From an uncultured Lachnospiraceae bacterium (GTDB lineage Bacteria > Bacillota_A > Clostridia > Lachnospirales > Lachnospiraceae), in assembly GCA_947177885.1 (NCBI GenBank), contig CAMWWF010000031.1, positions 1-14,604 on the forward strand: DNA of 14,604 bases. Reading direction: 5' to 3'. The notes under the pieces are model-generated. The model saw only the letters and a program-made list of their open reading frames with translations. It was not told where the DNA came from and searched no databases. The translations under genes and the position numbers were made by a program. Of the stretch, positions 13,806 to 14,604 are shown piece after piece (position 1 is the first letter of the stretch; each line of letters begins with the position of its first letter).

Positions 13806-13843
13806 ACAGTTCAAAAGACGGATCAGAAAAGTAAAATTATGTG

Positions 13844-13872
13844 TTGACAAATAGGGCATTGTGTGATAACCT
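13844..13872 (+). promoter_or_regulatory. Promoter of the infC operon
   Basis: A consensus TTGACA (13844-13849) is followed after 17 bases by TAACCT (13867-13872). Transcription would start near 13879. Confidence 0.65.
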
Positions 13873-13878
13873 ATTTGA

Positions 13879-14122
13879 CGTGTGGGAAGCACAACAGCAA
13901 GCAGAGTATCCACTCTCACCTTACGGCAATCGGGCTTGTAAGCGTTCACATTTTTATACAGCCGGTCTGTGATTTTTACAGGCGGGGTCTGCAAAGCGTG
14001 AAATCAGGTGGATAGGTATGCTATCCACCTTTTGTAATTGTCCGGAGCGGTTTTGAAAGCACTGTACGCTGTCTCTGACGGTTACATAGTATATTTTCTT
14101 AATGTATGGGAGGTACACGGCC
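13879..14122 (+). promoter_or_regulatory. Attenuator leader of infC
   Basis: The leader is about 245 bases and foldable. A small hairpin AGAGT-ATCC-ACTCT (13903-13916) exposes ATCC, and the stretch TATCCAC (13907-13913) is complementary to GTGGATA (14008-14014), the 5' arm of the terminator hairpin. That offers an antiterminator. Firmicute infC-rpmI-rplT operons are known for L20-responsive leaders, but I cannot show this is the same class. Confidence 0.55.
14006..14034 (+). terminator. Attenuator hairpin upstream of infC
   Basis: AGGTGGATAG (14006-14015) pairs perfectly with CTATCCACCT (14021-14030) across a 5-base loop. A run of four T starts within the stem end. It lies 90 bases before the infC start. 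Confidence 0.7.
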
Positions 14123-14604
14123 ATTAGCGAATTAATGATTAACGAACAGATTAGGGACAAAGAAGTACGTCTGATTGGGGAGAACGGCGAGCAGCTTGGT
14201 ATCATGGCTGTCAGAGAGGCGATGAGGCTGGCTGAGGAGGCGGAACTGGATCTGGTGAAGATAGCACCTACCGCGAAGCCACCGGTGTGCAAAATTGTTG
14301 ATTACGGCAAGTACCGGTATGAGCAGATCCGGAAGGAAAAGGAAGCCAGAAAGAAACAGAAAACGATTGAGATCAAGGAAATCCGCCTGTCCCCCAACAT
14401 TGATACCAACGATTTGAACACGAAGGTCAATGCTGCAAGGAAATTCCTTTCCAAGGGAGACAAGGTTAAAGTCACACTTCGATTCCGCGGTCGTGAAATG
14501 GCGCACATGAACAACAGCAAGCATATCCTGGATGATATTGCTGAGAGTCTGTCCGATATTGCTGTGGTGGAGAAAGCTCCTAAGGTGGAAGGCAGAAGTA
14601 TGAC
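14123..14604 (+). CDS. infC: Translation initiation factor IF-3, 3' end cut by window
   Basis: The first 160 residues of IF-3 are visible. The N-terminal domain contains NEQIRDKEVRLIGENGEQLG and PPVCKIVDYGKYRYE. A basic linker (RKEKEARKKQKTIEIKEIRL) follows, and the C-terminal domain includes KVKVTLRFRGREMAH. IF-3 binds the 30S subunit and checks start-codon choice. The start is ATT 14123, because GGGAGGT (14108-14114) lies 8 bases in front of it. The first ATG (14135) would be 20 bases away. A non-standard ATT start is the known basis of infC autoregulation in other bacteria, since IF-3 rejects it. Only the last few residues are missing. rpmI and rplT would be expected beyond the edge. Confidence 0.95.
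   Translation, partial: MSELMINEQIRDKEVRLIGENGEQLGIMAVREAMRLAEEAELDLVKIAPTAKPPVCKIVDYGKYRYEQIRKEKEARKKQKTIEIKEIRLSPNIDTNDLNTKVNAARKFLSKGDKVKVTLRFRGREMAHMNNSKHILDDIAESLSDIAVVEKAPKVEGRSM

Overview
The window looks like chromosome from a Lachnospiraceae-type member of the Clostridia (Firmicutes). The reasons are strong AGGAGG-type ribosome-binding sites, a T-box in front of threonyl-tRNA synthetase, a CarD-family regulator, a two-unit DUF1540 protein, a PadR/HAAS gene pair, and moderate GC content by eye. The assignment is inferred from gene content and style, not from a search. No tRNA, rRNA, CRISPR array, phage or intact transposase gene is visible.

Left part (1-5170). The 5' part of a KduD-type sugar-acid dehydrogenase runs leftward off the window edge from a clear promoter. 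After a gene-poor stretch come a possible 82-residue acidic protein and then, on the + strand, a cytosolic protein joining a LacI-type sugar-binding fold (no DNA-binding domain) to a GGDEF diguanylate cyclase. A short structured spacer leads to an extended-SDR NAD-dependent epimerase/dehydratase. Directly behind it lies an N-terminally truncated NADAR/YbiA-like gene.

Middle (5170-8550). A gene-free stretch of about 700 bases is packed with inverted repeats, one intrinsic terminator and one strong promoter that carries a perfect operator-like palindrome. It leads into a cassette of five genes on the + strand: a small membrane protein, a PadR regulator, a HAAS/DUF3887 membrane protein, a paralogue of the first membrane protein, and an SdpI-like membrane protein. 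This resembles an envelope-response or peptide-immunity module, but no toxin or transporter is seen.

Right part (8550-14604). A secreted cyclophilin lipoprotein with a 27-bp repeat linker has its own promoter and terminator. Then come a CarD-family regulator with its own promoter and the threonine T-box. Between the T-box terminator and the next gene sits an unusual array of alternating inverted repeats. A 73-residue membrane protein overlaps the start of thrS by four bases, so the T-box should control both. A cysteine-rich DUF1540 protein follows. The window closes with the promoter, attenuator leader and truncated reading frame of infC, which begins with the rare ATT codon.
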